Positions 27,609 to 35,858 of a stretch of 64,000 nucleotides of DNA are shown here, piece by piece. Under the pieces are notes generated by a model, which searched no databases, had not been told where the DNA came from, and was given only the letters and a program-made list of their open reading frames with translations. The first letter of the stretch is position 1. The number at the start of each line of letters is the position of its first letter. The translations under genes and the position numbers were made by a program. The DNA comes from Metabacillus sediminilitoris (GTDB taxonomy: Bacteria; Bacillota; Bacilli; Bacillales; Bacillaceae): assembly GCF_009720625.1 (NCBI RefSeq), contig NZ_CP046266.1:2365501-2429500 (forward strand), read 5' to 3'.

Positions 27609-28811
27609 ATGAATCCAGTAATCGGTCTGGATGTTTCAAAAGGGGAAAGCCAGGTTCAAGCATTTTTAGATAAAGGAAAGCCGTTTGGAAAAAGTTTTAG
27701 TGTATCACACACGACTGAGGGACTAGATGCCTTACTTCATTATTTGAAAGTGGTAGAAAATGAGACTGGTATAAAACCAAGTGTAATATTAGAATCGACG
27801 GGACATTATCACACTCCTGTCATTCAGTTTTTAGAGGAACAGAATTATTTATACATTATGATCAATCCTTTACTGTCTTATCAGGCAAAAAAATCGAGTT
27901 TGCGAAATGTGAAAACAGATGAAATAGATGCTTTTCGCTTGTGTGAACTGTATTACAAAGAAGAGCTTGAACCCTATAAAAAAAGGGGTATCCAACGTTT
28001 AAACCTTCGTCATCTTACTAGACAACATGAAACCCTTACGGGTTTGTATGTTCAAGCTAAGTTACAGTTTCATGCGATTTTAGATCAAGTGTTTCCTGAA
28101 TATAAAGGGGTATTTGGAGATTTGTATTCAAAAGTTTCTCTAAACATACTCCTGGAATTTAGTACGTCAGAATCTGTGGTACAGGCTGGAGAAAACAAGG
28201 TAACCGATAAAATAGCGAGTTTATGTATGAGTCGTTCGGAACGTTGGGCACAAGAAAGGGCAAAGAAGCTTTATGAAGCAGCTCAGCGTAACCCATTTAA
28301 GAGCATAGTCTATCAAAGTCATTTGATAAGCCTTGAAATGTATATTCAACTGCTTCTCCAATACCAAGAGCATCTAGCAAAGTTAGATGATCAAATAGAT
28401 GCCCTGGCAGGAGAAATAGAAGAATATAAGATTATCCAGTCGATTCCCGGTATCGGAGAAAAAATCGCGGCAACGATTATTTCTGAAATTGGAGAAATCG
28501 AACGGTTTAATCACCCTAAAAAATTGGTTGCCTTCTCTGGAATCGATCCAAGTGTACATTCATCGGGGAAATTTACAGCGACGATTAATCGAATCACCAA
28601 GAGAGGCTCAAGCAGACTGCGACATGCCTTATATATGGCTGTTCTCTGTGGGATCAGATCCTCTCGTAATAAGAAGCTAAAAGAGTTCTATGATCGAAAG
28701 CGAGAAGAAGGAAAACCTTTTAAAGTCGCAATGATTGCATGTGTAAATAAGCTTATTCATTGGATTTATGCCTTACTAAAACGTAAAGAAGCTTTCCTGG
28801 ATTTAGCTTAA
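27609..28811 (+). CDS. IS110-family transposase, type A copy 1
   Basis: 400-residue recombinase that moves its element through a DEDD plus serine active site. N-terminal RuvC-like domain: GLDVSK (D8), ESTGHYH (E about 62), KTDEIDAF (acidic pair around 101-105). C-terminal transposase_20 domain: SIPGIGEKIAATIISEIG, then the serine region SSGKFTATINRITKRGSSRLRHA. ATG with GGAGAGGAAGAG. Differs from copy 2 by one residue (VFPEYKG here, VFSEYKG there), so both are recent. Confidence 0.95.
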   Translation: MNPVIGLDVSKGESQVQAFLDKGKPFGKSFSVSHTTEGLDALLHYLKVVENETGIKPSVILESTGHYHTPVIQFLEEQNYLYIMINPLLSYQAKKSSLRNVKTDEIDAFRLCELYYKEELEPYKKRGIQRLNLRHLTRQHETLTGLYVQAKLQFHAILDQVFPEYKGVFGDLYSKVSLNILLEFSTSESVVQAGENKVTDKIASLCMSRSERWAQERAKKLYEAAQRNPFKSIVYQSHLISLEMYIQLLLQYQEHLAKLDDQIDALAGEIEEYKIIQSIPGIGEKIAATIISEIGEIERFNHPKKLVAFSGIDPSVHSSGKFTATINRITKRGSSRLRHALYMAVLCGIRSSRNKKLKEFYDRKREEGKPFKVAMIACVNKLIHWIYALLKRKEAFLDLA

Positions 28812-28943
28812 CAAAAACAATTAGGCAAAACATGAAAAACCTTCCAATATAAATGAGGAAGGTTATTTGGCATGAATATTTTTAGTATATCATTTTGTTT
28901 ATAGGATTTTTATTGAAAAATGTTGACATCCTATTAGCTGGTT

Positions 28944-29036
28944 TTGTTTAACAATCGGAGTTGTCACAATGGCAACTTCTTTTTCATATCTAACAAATGA
29001 CGAAGGCAGTAACTAACGGAGGTTTGTTAAAGAAGC
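28944..29036 (+). repeat. Mosaic repeat on the right side of IS type A copy 1
   Basis: ttgtttaacaatcGG, hairpin AGTTGTC/GGCAACT with T-run (28959-28985), then tctaacaaatgacgaaggcagtaactaacggaggtttgttaaag. Confidence 0.65.
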
Positions 29037-29105
29037 AATAAGGAAGGAAACCCATAGGGAATCCTAGAATTATTAAGGAAAGTCTTTATAAAGGGGCGGA
29101 CAAAT

Positions 29106-29130
29106 ATGGGTAGCAGTTTAGTCTAATAAG
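29106..29130 (+). repeat. Mosaic repeat, tail remnant
   Basis: atgggtagCAGTTTAGTctaataag, immediately before the acetyltransferase gene. Confidence 0.5.
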
Positions 29131-29178
29131 AAAGATTATACAAAGAGGTTTTACGGATTAGGAGAACTTAAACTAAAA

Positions 29179-29568
29179 ATGTTTAAAGAAGTTGGGATGG
29201 AACACATTCTAATAGAAGATTTTATTCAAGTAGTTAAGAACAGCTACGAAGAATTGTATGAAACAGGAAAAGCTAATCATTTTGTCATTGAACACGACAA
29301 TGACATTATTGCGTGTGCTGGGGCATTTATAAAAGAGGATATTCCTTACTGTTTTTATAAAGAAGCACAATATGGGTTTATTGGCGATGTGTATGTCGAG
29401 CCTAGCTTTAGAAATCAAGGAAATGCACGAAAGTTAACAGAAGAAGTGTTAGATTGGTTTTCTAAAAAAGAAATCCATACCATCCGATTATTAGCTAGTG
29501 ATAACGCAAAAAAACTATACCAGTCAATAGGGTTTAAAGAAACCGACCAGATGATTTTACATAGATAG
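29179..29568 (+). CDS. GNAT acetyltransferase, probably 5'-damaged
   Basis: 129 residues with the acetyl-CoA motif VEPSFRNQGNARKLTEEVLDWF around residues 75-96 and LLASDNAKKLYQSIGF after it. The usual first strand and helix are absent from this frame. The preceding bases encode IIQRGFTD in one frame and LGELKLKMFKEVG in the next, which would join to a normal GNAT start if one base were changed near 29160. No ribosome binding site fits the ATG at 29179. Probably a frameshifted gene, function unknown. Confidence 0.65.
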   Translation: MFKEVGMEHILIEDFIQVVKNSYEELYETGKANHFVIEHDNDIIACAGAFIKEDIPYCFYKEAQYGFIGDVYVEPSFRNQGNARKLTEEVLDWFSKKEIHTIRLLASDNAKKLYQSIGFKETDQMILHR

Positions 29569-29575
29569 ATTGTAT

Positions 29576-29612
29576 TTGTTGTTGAACTAAAGGGGCAGGT
29601 TAGTATAACAAG
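29576..29612 (+). repeat. Mosaic repeat, tail only
   Basis: ttgttgttgaactaaaggggCAGGTTAGTataac, 8 bases after the stop codon of the acetyltransferase. Confidence 0.65.
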
Positions 29613-29661
29613 CAAAAGTGATACAATAATAAAATAGGTCTTGTTTTCAAGGAGGTAAAAC

Positions 29662-30330
29662 ATGGATTACATTTCACCGAAAGAAGCAGTGTTAAAGGTG
29701 AAACGGTGGCCTAAAGATACCATAGCGGCGGGTCGTCGTCATACCGTTGGGCTTAAATCTGACGGAACGGTGACGGCTGTGGGTGATAATAAATATGGCC
29801 AATGTGATGTAAGCGGCTGGCGCGATATTGTGGCGGTCGCGGCTGGTAATGTTCATATGGCAACGAACACGGGTAATGCTCATACAATCGGTCTTAAATC
29901 TGACAGTACTGTGGCGGCTGTGGGTTGGAATAAGCATGACCAATGCGATGTAAACGACTGGCGCGATATTGTAGCGGTTGCGGCAGGTTGGCGTCGTACC
30001 ATTGGGCTTAAATCGGATGGCACGGTGGTAGCAGTGGGCCGAAATAATGGAGTTGAATGCAATGTAAGCGGCTGGCATGATATTGTGGCGGTCGCGGCGG
30101 GTGACTGGCATATCATCGGTCTTAAATTGGACGGAACGGTGACGGCTGTGGGTAATAATCGGTATCGCCAATGCAATGTAAGCGGCTGGAGCGATATTGT
30201 GGCGGTCGTGGCAGGTTATCTTCATACAATCGCTCTTAAATCTGACGGAACGGTGGTTGCTGTGGGTTTGAATAAAAATGACCAATGCGATGTAAGCGGC
30301 TGGCGCGGCATCCAACTGCCTAACAATTAG
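29662..30330 (+). CDS. RCC1-like beta-propeller repeat protein
   Basis: 222 residues made of about five units of roughly 48 residues, each with H-T-x-G-L-K-S-D-G-T-V-x-A-V-G-x-N and Q-C-D-V-S-G-W-R-D-I-V-A-V-A-A-G. These are RCC1-type repeats, seven of which usually close a propeller, so this may be a shortened version. The DNA units are very similar to each other, which favours gain and loss of units by recombination. No signal peptide. ATG with AAGGAGGTAAAAC. Function unknown; such proteins bind other proteins or nucleic acid. Confidence 0.85.
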   Translation: MDYISPKEAVLKVKRWPKDTIAAGRRHTVGLKSDGTVTAVGDNKYGQCDVSGWRDIVAVAAGNVHMATNTGNAHTIGLKSDSTVAAVGWNKHDQCDVNDWRDIVAVAAGWRRTIGLKSDGTVVAVGRNNGVECNVSGWHDIVAVAAGDWHIIGLKLDGTVTAVGNNRYRQCNVSGWSDIVAVVAGYLHTIALKSDGTVVAVGLNKNDQCDVSGWRGIQLPNN

Positions 30331-30406
30331 TTTTCGGGTAAAAAGGATACAGTTCCTGCAACTAATAAATCCAAAAAAAGGATTAAACATAAAAGGTAAA
30401 AATTCC

Positions 30407-30497
30407 TTCTTCAGCTAATGGGTGCAAGAGTTTACGATAGGAACTGCTGCGGAAATCCCTTTTTATTGTCCTCGGATACAGAATAGTTAAATAACGA
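30407..30497 (+). repeat. Mosaic repeat, full but diverged
   Basis: cttcttcagCTAATGGGTGCAAGAGTTtacgat, stem GGAACTGC/GCGGAAATCC (weak) with T-run, tail ...acagaatagttaaataac. Confidence 0.65.
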
Positions 30498-30547
30498 AAG
30501 AGATATAATAAGTTAAATAATTCTTATTAATTAAGGCGGAATTTAAT

Positions 30548-31030
30548 ATGTCAATGAAAAATCAGTGGTTAATTAATATAACAATGGTCATACTTCCTTG
30601 GTTGACACTGCCTTTTTTAGGGGTACGTGGTATTATGAGATTTTTACCATCATCCATCTTAATTGTTTTGTTAGAAGCTATTAATGTTCAACTAGGAAAA
30701 AGAAGGAAATGGTGGGTTTTTTACAATAAACCAAAATCGTATATTACAAATGAATTTCCTTTTAATATTGGTCCGTTTTTAGTAGGTTCTATGTGGATAT
30801 TAAAGTGGACATATGGAAGTTTTAAAAAGTTCATATTCCTTAATGCAATTGTAGATGGTTTCTTCGCTTTTATTATAGTTAGGTTAACAGAGAAATTAAA
30901 AGTTGCTAAATTAGTTCGATTAAATAATTTTCAATTTTTTCTTTATTTCTTTTACAAGGCTTTTTTGTTATACGGATTCCAATACATAATAGAGGGTAAA
31001 AAAGAATTAACTAAAAGATTTGTGAACTAA
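30548..31030 (+). CDS. Small integral membrane protein, function unknown
   Basis: 160 residues with four or five hydrophobic stretches (ITMVILPWLTLPFLG, FLPSSILIVLLEAI, GPFLVGSMWILKW, FIFLNAIVDGFFAFIIV, FFLYFFYKAFLLYGF). It has the flavour of the uncharacterised CBO0543 family of Firmicutes, but I am not certain. ATG with TTAAGGCGGAATTTA. Single gene between two mosaic repeats. Confidence 0.65.
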   Translation: MSMKNQWLINITMVILPWLTLPFLGVRGIMRFLPSSILIVLLEAINVQLGKRRKWWVFYNKPKSYITNEFPFNIGPFLVGSMWILKWTYGSFKKFIFLNAIVDGFFAFIIVRLTEKLKVAKLVRLNNFQFFLYFFYKAFLLYGFQYIIEGKKELTKRFVN

Positions 31031-31032
31031 TT

Positions 31033-31118
31033 CACTTATAGTAACGGGTAGCTTGAATTGAATAAGCAGCTAAAAGGATCTTCCAAGCCGAAGATCCTTT
31101 TTCAGTACCGATAATACC
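31033..31118 (+). repeat. Mosaic repeat with a strong terminator hairpin
   Basis: cacttatagTAACGGGTAGC, then AAGGATCTT/AAGATCCTT (about 31074-31099) with five T. It starts a few bases after the membrane-protein stop codon. Confidence 0.72.
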
Positions 31119-31144
31119 TCATTGTGTTAAGTAAAGTGAATATA

Positions 31145-31282
31145 CTATACATTATCTTTTAATTCATCCATTAATTGTCGAGAACGTTTAGCATTGCCTT
31201 CAGCAAAATTTCGCAATCGGTTTTGTAGATCTTCATTGTCATGAATGCGCTCAGCAAGGGAATAAGTATTAACTGGAATCAT
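31145..31282 (-). CDS. Small protein of 45 residues, unknown
   Basis: MIPVNTYSLAERIHDNEDL... to ...QLMDELKDNV, charged and helical, no membrane segment. Composition looks protein-like, but the ribosome binding site is weak, so it may be a real small gene or a fragment. Confidence 0.4.
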   Translation of the reverse strand: MIPVNTYSLAERIHDNEDLQNRLRNFAEGNAKRSRQLMDELKDNV

Positions 31283-31310
31283 TAAAGGTTCACATCCACT
31301 TTAAAAGGAG

Positions 31311-31478
31311 GTGAATCATACCGCACAAAACGTACTATGTGAGGTAAATAGCTGTAAAAACTGGGAACAAGGAATCAAATGTACTGCTGATTTAATTTAT
31401 GTAGTGAGCCTCGAGAGTAAACAACCTTCTGAAATTAAAGAAACAGGCTGTAAAACCTTTGAACATTCTGCTTCATAA
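31311..31478 (+). CDS. DUF1540-type Cys protein, first of a tandem pair, start codon doubtful
   Basis: From codon 5 on it reads AQNVLCEVNSCKNWEQGIKC, then ...ETGCKTFEHSAS, with the four cysteines of the DUF1540 family of small, probably metal-binding proteins of spore formers. It pairs with a close relative 160 bases downstream. The relative starts with GTG at the codon before GCT; here that codon is ACC, and the only upstream start is a GTG that touches the AAAGGAG site. The start may have been lost. Confidence 0.6.
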   Translation: MNHTAQNVLCEVNSCKNWEQGIKCTADLIYVVSLESKQPSEIKETGCKTFEHSAS

Positions 31479-31635
31479 AAATGCCTCTAAGATTTTGCCA
31501 GTAAACAACAACTTTGCTTTCTACATAGCAAAAATTCTCTATGTTATATTCAATTAAAATGAAACTACAGGGAAATAAAGAAAGTATCAACCATCTCTAA
31601 TTTGTTAATGATAGCAAAAGAGGAGGTGTGATACT

Positions 31636-31791
31636 GTGGCTCAAGATGTTCTTTGTGAAGTCAATAACTGTACGTATTGGGGTTCTGGAAACAAGTGTAA
31701 TGCAGATGCTATTTATGTAGTGAGTAATAAAGGTAAAGAAGCATCCAATAGTGAAGAAACAGATTGTAAAACATTTAAACCAGAGCATTAA
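31636..31791 (+). CDS. DUF1540-type small Cys protein
   Basis: 51 residues, GTG start after AAGAGGAGGTGTGATACT: MAQDVLCEVNNCTYW, GNKCNADAIYVV, EETDCKTFKPEH. Four conserved cysteines (C-x5-C, C, C) suggest a bound metal ion. The family is common and often multi-copy in spore formers; function unknown. Followed by a good terminator. Confidence 0.85.
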   Translation: MAQDVLCEVNNCTYWGSGNKCNADAIYVVSNKGKEASNSEETDCKTFKPEH

Positions 31792-31799
31792 TTTTTCTT

Positions 31800-31829
31800 A
31801 AGGTAACCAAAATATTGGTTACCTTTTAC
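31800..31829 (+). terminator. Terminator after the DUF1540-type genes
   Basis: AAGGTAACCAA (31800-31810) pairs with TTGGTTACCTT (31815-31825), followed by T-rich bases. Confidence 0.82.
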
Positions 31830-31963
31830 TATTTATAGTATTGATAATAACTCTCATTTTCATTCAAATTTATTGAATAACTTTAATTTTTATATCTTAT
31901 TTGAAAAAAATGAGGTAAAAAAGTTTATATTAGCTGGGTTATGCTGAGGTATCCTAATAGAAG

Positions 31964-32212
31964 TTACTGATGAAACTGTATCTTTTTTTTATTTTTAAAT
32001 AATAGGTAATGAGCATTTTTCAATTTTTCTTCTATATAGTTGAGCGAATAATCACCGAATGGATCTGCTAAATCACCAATGGCTCGGGAGAGGTTATCAA
32101 TCACAAGCCTTAATTCCTCACATTGTCTTTGTTCTTCCCTTAAATTCATTTCATCCATAATTTCATGAGCAAGATGTTGAATACGTCGTAAACGCACTTC
32201 TTTTGTCTGCAT
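31964..32212 (-). CDS. Small helical protein, unknown
   Basis: 82 residues from the ATG at 32212, chosen for GGAGGAGGC eight bases before; an in-frame start at 32239 lacks a site. Highly charged, predicted helix-turn-helix bundle (EVRLRRIQHLAHEIMDEMN, EELRLVIDNLSRAIGDLAD), basic C-terminus. No membrane segment or signal. No family recognised. Confidence 0.6.
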   Translation of the reverse strand: MQTKEVRLRRIQHLAHEIMDEMNLREEQRQCEELRLVIDNLSRAIGDLADPFGDYSLNYIEEKLKNAHYLLFKNKKKIQFHQ

Positions 32213-32353
32213 AATATATACAGCCTCCTCCGTTAACACATGAAGTATTACTAAAATAAATATATGGTGATCAACTGAGGTTCATGAGTAGATGCTATTG
32301 ATCAATCCTAATCTTTTTATAATATCGCTTATGAGCTAGCTTTGTCATAGGAT

Positions 32354-32392
32354 CTTGTTCAGTAATCGAGCCAGATTGTTGAACAACATTTT
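32354..32392 (+). repeat. Mosaic repeat, tail block
   Basis: cttgttcagtaatcgaGCCAGATTGTTGAACAAC, a variant tail nearly identical to that at 33526-33558. Confidence 0.6.
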
Positions 32393-32501
32393 TAAAGAAA
32401 ATTAGAACATTCACTTTAATAACCAATGTACTTATTTTTTTTATTTTACATATTATAAACTGCAAGCTGCAATTTTAAAAATTTACTATTCGTGGAGGAG
32501 G

Positions 32502-33176
32502 TTGTATATGTACAACTATGTCAACCCATATTACTATGCCAGTCCATATTACTCTGTTAATTCATATTATTATGAAGATCCATATTATCGACAAATAGAT
32601 TTAGGTACCAGATGGGAAGTGGAAGAAGGCGGATGGAGAGGAGTTTGGACACGCCGGGGAAACAGCAATGTCTTTGATGCGAGGTGGACCAGAGCTGGAG
32701 AACGTCCTATTACTGCAGTTTTGAGAATGCGATTGCAGGACAATTTCGTTTGCATTTCACGCCGAAATAGCAGCGATGGAAATGATTGTCAGTATGCGGG
32801 CAGAATTGAAGGGAGAAGAGTGACAGGTTTCAACATATGTAACCGAGGTGGAGGTCCTTGGAGTGGTACTATTATCAGGGGACAGCGAGTACCGGATTTA
32901 GGAACAAGATGGGATGAAGAGGAATCCGGATGGAGAGGAGTTTGGACACGTCGAGGAAATAGCAATATCTTTGACGCGAGGTGGACCAGACCAGGTGCAA
33001 CTCCTGTAACGGCTGTTTTGAGAATGCAGCAACAGGATAATAATGTTCGTATTGAACGTCGAAACAGCAGTGATGGAAATAACTGTGATTACACAGGTAG
33101 AATTGAAGGAAGAAGAGTGACAGGTAACTATACATGTGACCAAGGTGGAGGTACTTGGAGTGCAACTATAACTTGA
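32502..33176 (+). CDS. Tyr-rich protein with two tandem 95-residue units
   Basis: 224 residues. The first 30 are Tyr/Pro/Asn-rich (NPYYYASPYYSVNSYYYEDP), like spore-coat or surface proteins. Then come two units, about 33-122 and 132-222, each with LGTRW, GGWRGVWTRRGNSNVFDARW, TAVLRM, RRNSSDGNDCxYxGRIEGRRVTG and a closing GGGxWSxTI. The units are very similar at DNA level too, a recent duplication. Each has two cysteines. No signal peptide. ATG with GTGGAGGAGGTTGTAT. Outer-spore location is only a guess. Confidence 0.75.
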   Translation: MYMYNYVNPYYYASPYYSVNSYYYEDPYYRQIDLGTRWEVEEGGWRGVWTRRGNSNVFDARWTRAGERPITAVLRMRLQDNFVCISRRNSSDGNDCQYAGRIEGRRVTGFNICNRGGGPWSGTIIRGQRVPDLGTRWDEEESGWRGVWTRRGNSNIFDARWTRPGATPVTAVLRMQQQDNNVRIERRNSSDGNNCDYTGRIEGRRVTGNYTCDQGGGTWSATIT

Positions 33177-33332
33177 TGAGTAAATGAAGGGACTACCCAA
33201 ATCGCTTATGTAAATAAACAAATCTCTAAAAATAAAATCAAACGACCACTTAAAAAAGTGGGCGCACGATTTCATTACGTCGTTGCGATCGACAATATAA
33301 AGATATGTGATTTTTAATCAAAGATACACATT
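33177..33332. other. Spacer after the Tyr-rich protein gene
   Basis: No gene seen. It leads into the terminator at 33333. Confidence 0.3.
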
Positions 33333-33366
33333 AAAAAACTGTTATTTATTTTGATAACAGTTTTTT
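33333..33366 (+). terminator. Terminator downstream of the Tyr-rich protein gene
   Basis: AAAAAACTGTTAT (33333-33345) pairs with ATAACAGTTTTTT (33354-33366). Confidence 0.8.
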
Positions 33367-33519
33367 AGTCGACGCTTGGAGTGCAATGTTATGTCTTCGC
33401 TGTGTTAACAATTGATGATTAATTTATTCGTACGTGACAAAATTAAAAATTGAGATTAAAAGCCTATATCGCCTCATTATGTAAACTGAAAATGTAGAGA
33501 TTATTCATCCAATTCTTGG

Positions 33520-33649
33520 AGATCTTGTTCAGCAATAGGGCCAGATTGTTGAACAACACCTTTATAGAAAACTAGATAATTATGGTAAAGTAATTAGTGA
33601 TTGTGAAGGAGTGTACTTAAACAAACGGTGCAGTTTAGTTGAATAAAGG
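33520..33649 (+). repeat. Mosaic repeat, tail block plus downstream block
   Basis: gatcttgttcagcaatagGGCCAGATTGTTGAACAACACC, about 45 bases, then attgtgaaggagtgtacttaaacAAACGGTGCAGTTTAGTTGAATAA. It shows how the two block types follow one another. Confidence 0.75.
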
Positions 33650-33678
33650 CGAATTTATTTATTCATGAATGATGAGTG

Positions 33679-33709
33679 AAAACCCCTTCAGAAAAGTTGA
33701 AGGGGTTTT
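33679..33709. terminator. Perfect 12-bp hairpin terminator
   Basis: AAAACCCCTTCA (33679-33690) pairs with TGAAGGGGTTTT (33698-33709). It ends the minus-strand YafY-type gene and can work on both strands. Confidence 0.82.
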
Positions 33710-33747
33710 AGTCGGGTTTGTTTTTGTTTTTTTGGAAAAGATTATGC

Positions 33748-34710
33748 TTATGGATAGTATAAGCATAATCTCTCTTGTATAACTTCTAGGACTTCTGCTG
33801 GTACTTCCCTGACCTTGATATCCCCACCTAGGAAAAGTAGCCAATTTGTTATTTCGTTCAATTCTTCGGGCTTATTAACATTGATATAAGTCTTTAGATT
33901 TGCTGTGGTTTGGTAAGGATTCGTATAGGAAATTGAAGATTTTAAAGGATGGTATTTTTTAAACTGGGCAATTGCTTTTGGACCAAGTTCAAGGACAAGG
34001 TTGTTTACTTCTTCCTGCTCACTTAGTTTTTCTAATATCTTTTTCTTACTTAATCTTTTTTTCGCCGGGTAGGGTTTGACATTAGTGAGTTGGTCGACAG
34101 GAAAAATCTGCTTCTTTTCTTCCTTTACGTCAAAGCCTTCGATCAGCCAAACGCTTTTTTCATGATAAAGGTGCAAAAGATAGATTGGATAAGTCTTTAT
34201 TATCTTCTCTTCTTCGACGGTAACCAATAAATATCTATCCAAAAGAAGAATTTGGATGAGTTTTTCTAACATGGGATGGGGGAGGTCCGACAGATCAAGT
34301 AGATCGGGATTATTGGAATTGGTCCCTACAAAAAGCAAGATTTGATTTAAAAGAACAAGATCATCTTGCTGGTTTTGTGAGATGAGGCCAAGTAATTTTT
34401 CAGCTAAAGACTGACGACTCTTTAAATAGGGGAGTTGTTGATTTCTTGTGGCCATAAAGGCAATAAAAAGAGCTTTGACCTCATTATCGGTAAAGCGAAC
34501 ATCGGGCAGGACAGAGTTGTGCATGACAAAATAGCCCCCATCCCTTCCAACTTCAGCGACAAGTGGCATCCCCATCGCCTCAATTTCTCTGATATCTCTG
34601 ATAGCTGTCGAACGAGAGATGTTAAATTCTCGCATGATTTCAGAAATTGTAAAGTGGGAGCGGTTGTTGATATACCGCATGATGATATTAATCCGTTCAA
34701 CTTTTTTCAT
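33748..34710 (-). CDS. YafY/WYL-domain transcriptional regulator
   Basis: 320 residues. N-terminal HTH_11-type domain (IIMRYINNRSHFTISEIMREFNISRSTAIRDI in parts), WYL-like central and C-terminal region (VWLIEGFDVKEEKKQIFPVDQL near 195-215). Divergent from a GyrI-like gene and an unknown gene that it probably controls. WYL domains sense ligands in stress and defence systems, but no phage-defence gene is adjacent. ATG with AGGAGTCCTG. Confidence 0.82.
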   Translation of the reverse strand: MKKVERINIIMRYINNRSHFTISEIMREFNISRSTAIRDIREIEAMGMPLVAEVGRDGGYFVMHNSVLPDVRFTDNEVKALFIAFMATRNQQLPYLKSRQSLAEKLLGLISQNQQDDLVLLNQILLFVGTNSNNPDLLDLSDLPHPMLEKLIQILLLDRYLLVTVEEEKIIKTYPIYLLHLYHEKSVWLIEGFDVKEEKKQIFPVDQLTNVKPYPAKKRLSKKKILEKLSEQEEVNNLVLELGPKAIAQFKKYHPLKSSISYTNPYQTTANLKTYINVNKPEELNEITNWLLFLGGDIKVREVPAEVLEVIQERLCLYYP

Positions 34711-34820
34711 CAGGACTCCTAAACAGTATCATTTTTTGACATGATTTAAGACTATTATAAACTTATCAAGTGAAGATAACAAACTCATTTGATAAATCTA
34801 AAAAAAGGAAGGTTTTAAAT

Positions 34821-35300
34821 ATGACAAATTATACTCTACAAGAAAAAGATAGCTTTACCGTTTTAGGTTTTGGAACTGAGCTTAAGAGCGATTACACAGA
34901 CTATGCTGGCATAAACAAGGAAAAGTCAGACTTTTGGCAGGCATTCAGTCAAGATGGAAGGCTTGACGCTTTAAAAGCCATAGCCATAAATGACTACGTC
35001 TTTGCCGTGAACGAAGCGGTGAATAACAAGATGATGCATTATGCCGGCGTCATGACAGAGGCATCGGCACCAGAAGAAGCCAGAGTGATCCAATTTCCTA
35101 AGGGGGAATACCTAGTTGTGAAAGGGGAAGGCAAGACGGCTGAAGAATTGAATAATAAACTTTCCGGCATTGCCTTTGGTCAAGTTTTGCCAGAAGCAAA
35201 GAATTTTGCCTATGTTGGCGGGCCAAATGCAACGGTCGAGATGGGGCAGCGAAACGGCTTAGTTTTGGGTGAAATGTGGATTCCTGTTGTTAGGAAATAA
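34821..35300 (+). CDS. GyrI-like effector-binding-domain protein
   Basis: 159 residues from ATG 34821, preceded by AAAAAGGAAGGTTTTAAAT; an upstream in-frame start at 34770 lies in the promoter region. Typical stretches of the AraC effector-binding/GyrI fold: FTVLGFGTELKSDY, MMHYAGVMTEA, VIQFPKGEYLVVKGEGKTAEEL. Such stand-alone domains bind small hydrophobic ligands or sequester drugs. Two-gene operon with the next gene; divergent from the YafY-type regulator. Confidence 0.78.
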   Translation: MTNYTLQEKDSFTVLGFGTELKSDYTDYAGINKEKSDFWQAFSQDGRLDALKAIAINDYVFAVNEAVNNKMMHYAGVMTEASAPEEARVIQFPKGEYLVVKGEGKTAEELNNKLSGIAFGQVLPEAKNFAYVGGPNATVEMGQRNGLVLGEMWIPVVRK

Positions 35301-35322
35301 TGTGATAACTGGAGGGATGGAA

Positions 35323-35787
35323 ATGTCCTATATCGTTGATTTTAAAAGTGTGTCTACGGTTGGTTTAGAATCCTCACCTGTAGTAGAAGCGCTTTCTGGT
35401 TTACGTGCTAATGAAGCCCGTTACTTTATGAATAAATACAAGCATGAATTTACGGTTGTACCATCTAGAGAAAGCCAGGAGACCCTTGATTATGTGAACC
35501 GAATTTTGAAAGGAGAACGTAATATTGAGTTTGCGGCCAAACCTTTAGAAACGTCGCGTTTTCAAGTGGAAAATATCAAATTTGCCTACGTCTTTTATGA
35601 GGACGGTCTTGGGGTCAACGTCATGTATACTGTTGATGACCCTAAGAAGCGGGCCGTTGGTTTTAAGCTTTCTGAGGGGATGGAGGTACCAAAGGAGTTA
35701 GAAGGGAATTTTAAGTTTGCTAGACAAAAGTCTAAACTAGCTGGAACCATTCGGGGCTCGTTTTTTGTAATCAAAGGAGAATATTAA
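35323..35787 (+). CDS. Conserved protein of unknown function, partner of the GyrI-like gene
   Basis: 154 residues from ATG 35323 with CTGGAGGGATGGAA. No signal peptide or membrane helix. Mixed alpha/beta composition with MSYIVDFKSVSTVGLESSP at the start and KFAYVFYEDGLGVNVMYTVDD in the middle. I do not recognise the family. Its spacing of 22 bases from the previous stop makes co-transcription likely, so it may act on the same ligand or stress. Confidence 0.7.
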   Translation: MSYIVDFKSVSTVGLESSPVVEALSGLRANEARYFMNKYKHEFTVVPSRESQETLDYVNRILKGERNIEFAAKPLETSRFQVENIKFAYVFYEDGLGVNVMYTVDDPKKRAVGFKLSEGMEVPKELEGNFKFARQKSKLAGTIRGSFFVIKGEY

Positions 35788-35858
35788 AATAAGCAAGAGC
35801 GCAAGGTGTGGAATCTAGCCATTTATTGTAATTGGTCATCCTTTTTCTTCATTGAATT

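Larger units (their letters stand above)
27363..28943 (+). mobile_element. IS110-family insertion sequence, type A, copy 1 (about 1.58 kb)
   Basis: Boundaries come from comparison with copy 2 at 57397-58977: the two are collinear without gaps and nearly identical from CGTATTA on the left to GCTGGTT on the right, and differ outside. No terminal inverted repeats and no clear target duplication, as usual in this family. The left non-coding part (about 245 bases) starts with a hairpin GGTTAACCAG/CTGGTTGACC plus T-run and then holds the predicted bridge RNA; the right non-coding part is about 130 bases. Confidence 0.85.

Noticed and set aside
29692..30390. Long open frame on the minus strand through the RCC1-like gene
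   Set aside because: It only mirrors the repetitive codon pattern of the + strand gene; no ribosome binding site, and the protein is an unlikely His/Arg/Ile-rich repeat.
32875..33275. Two minus-strand frames opposite the Tyr-rich protein gene
   Set aside because: They arise from the repeated codons of the + gene and have no start signals.
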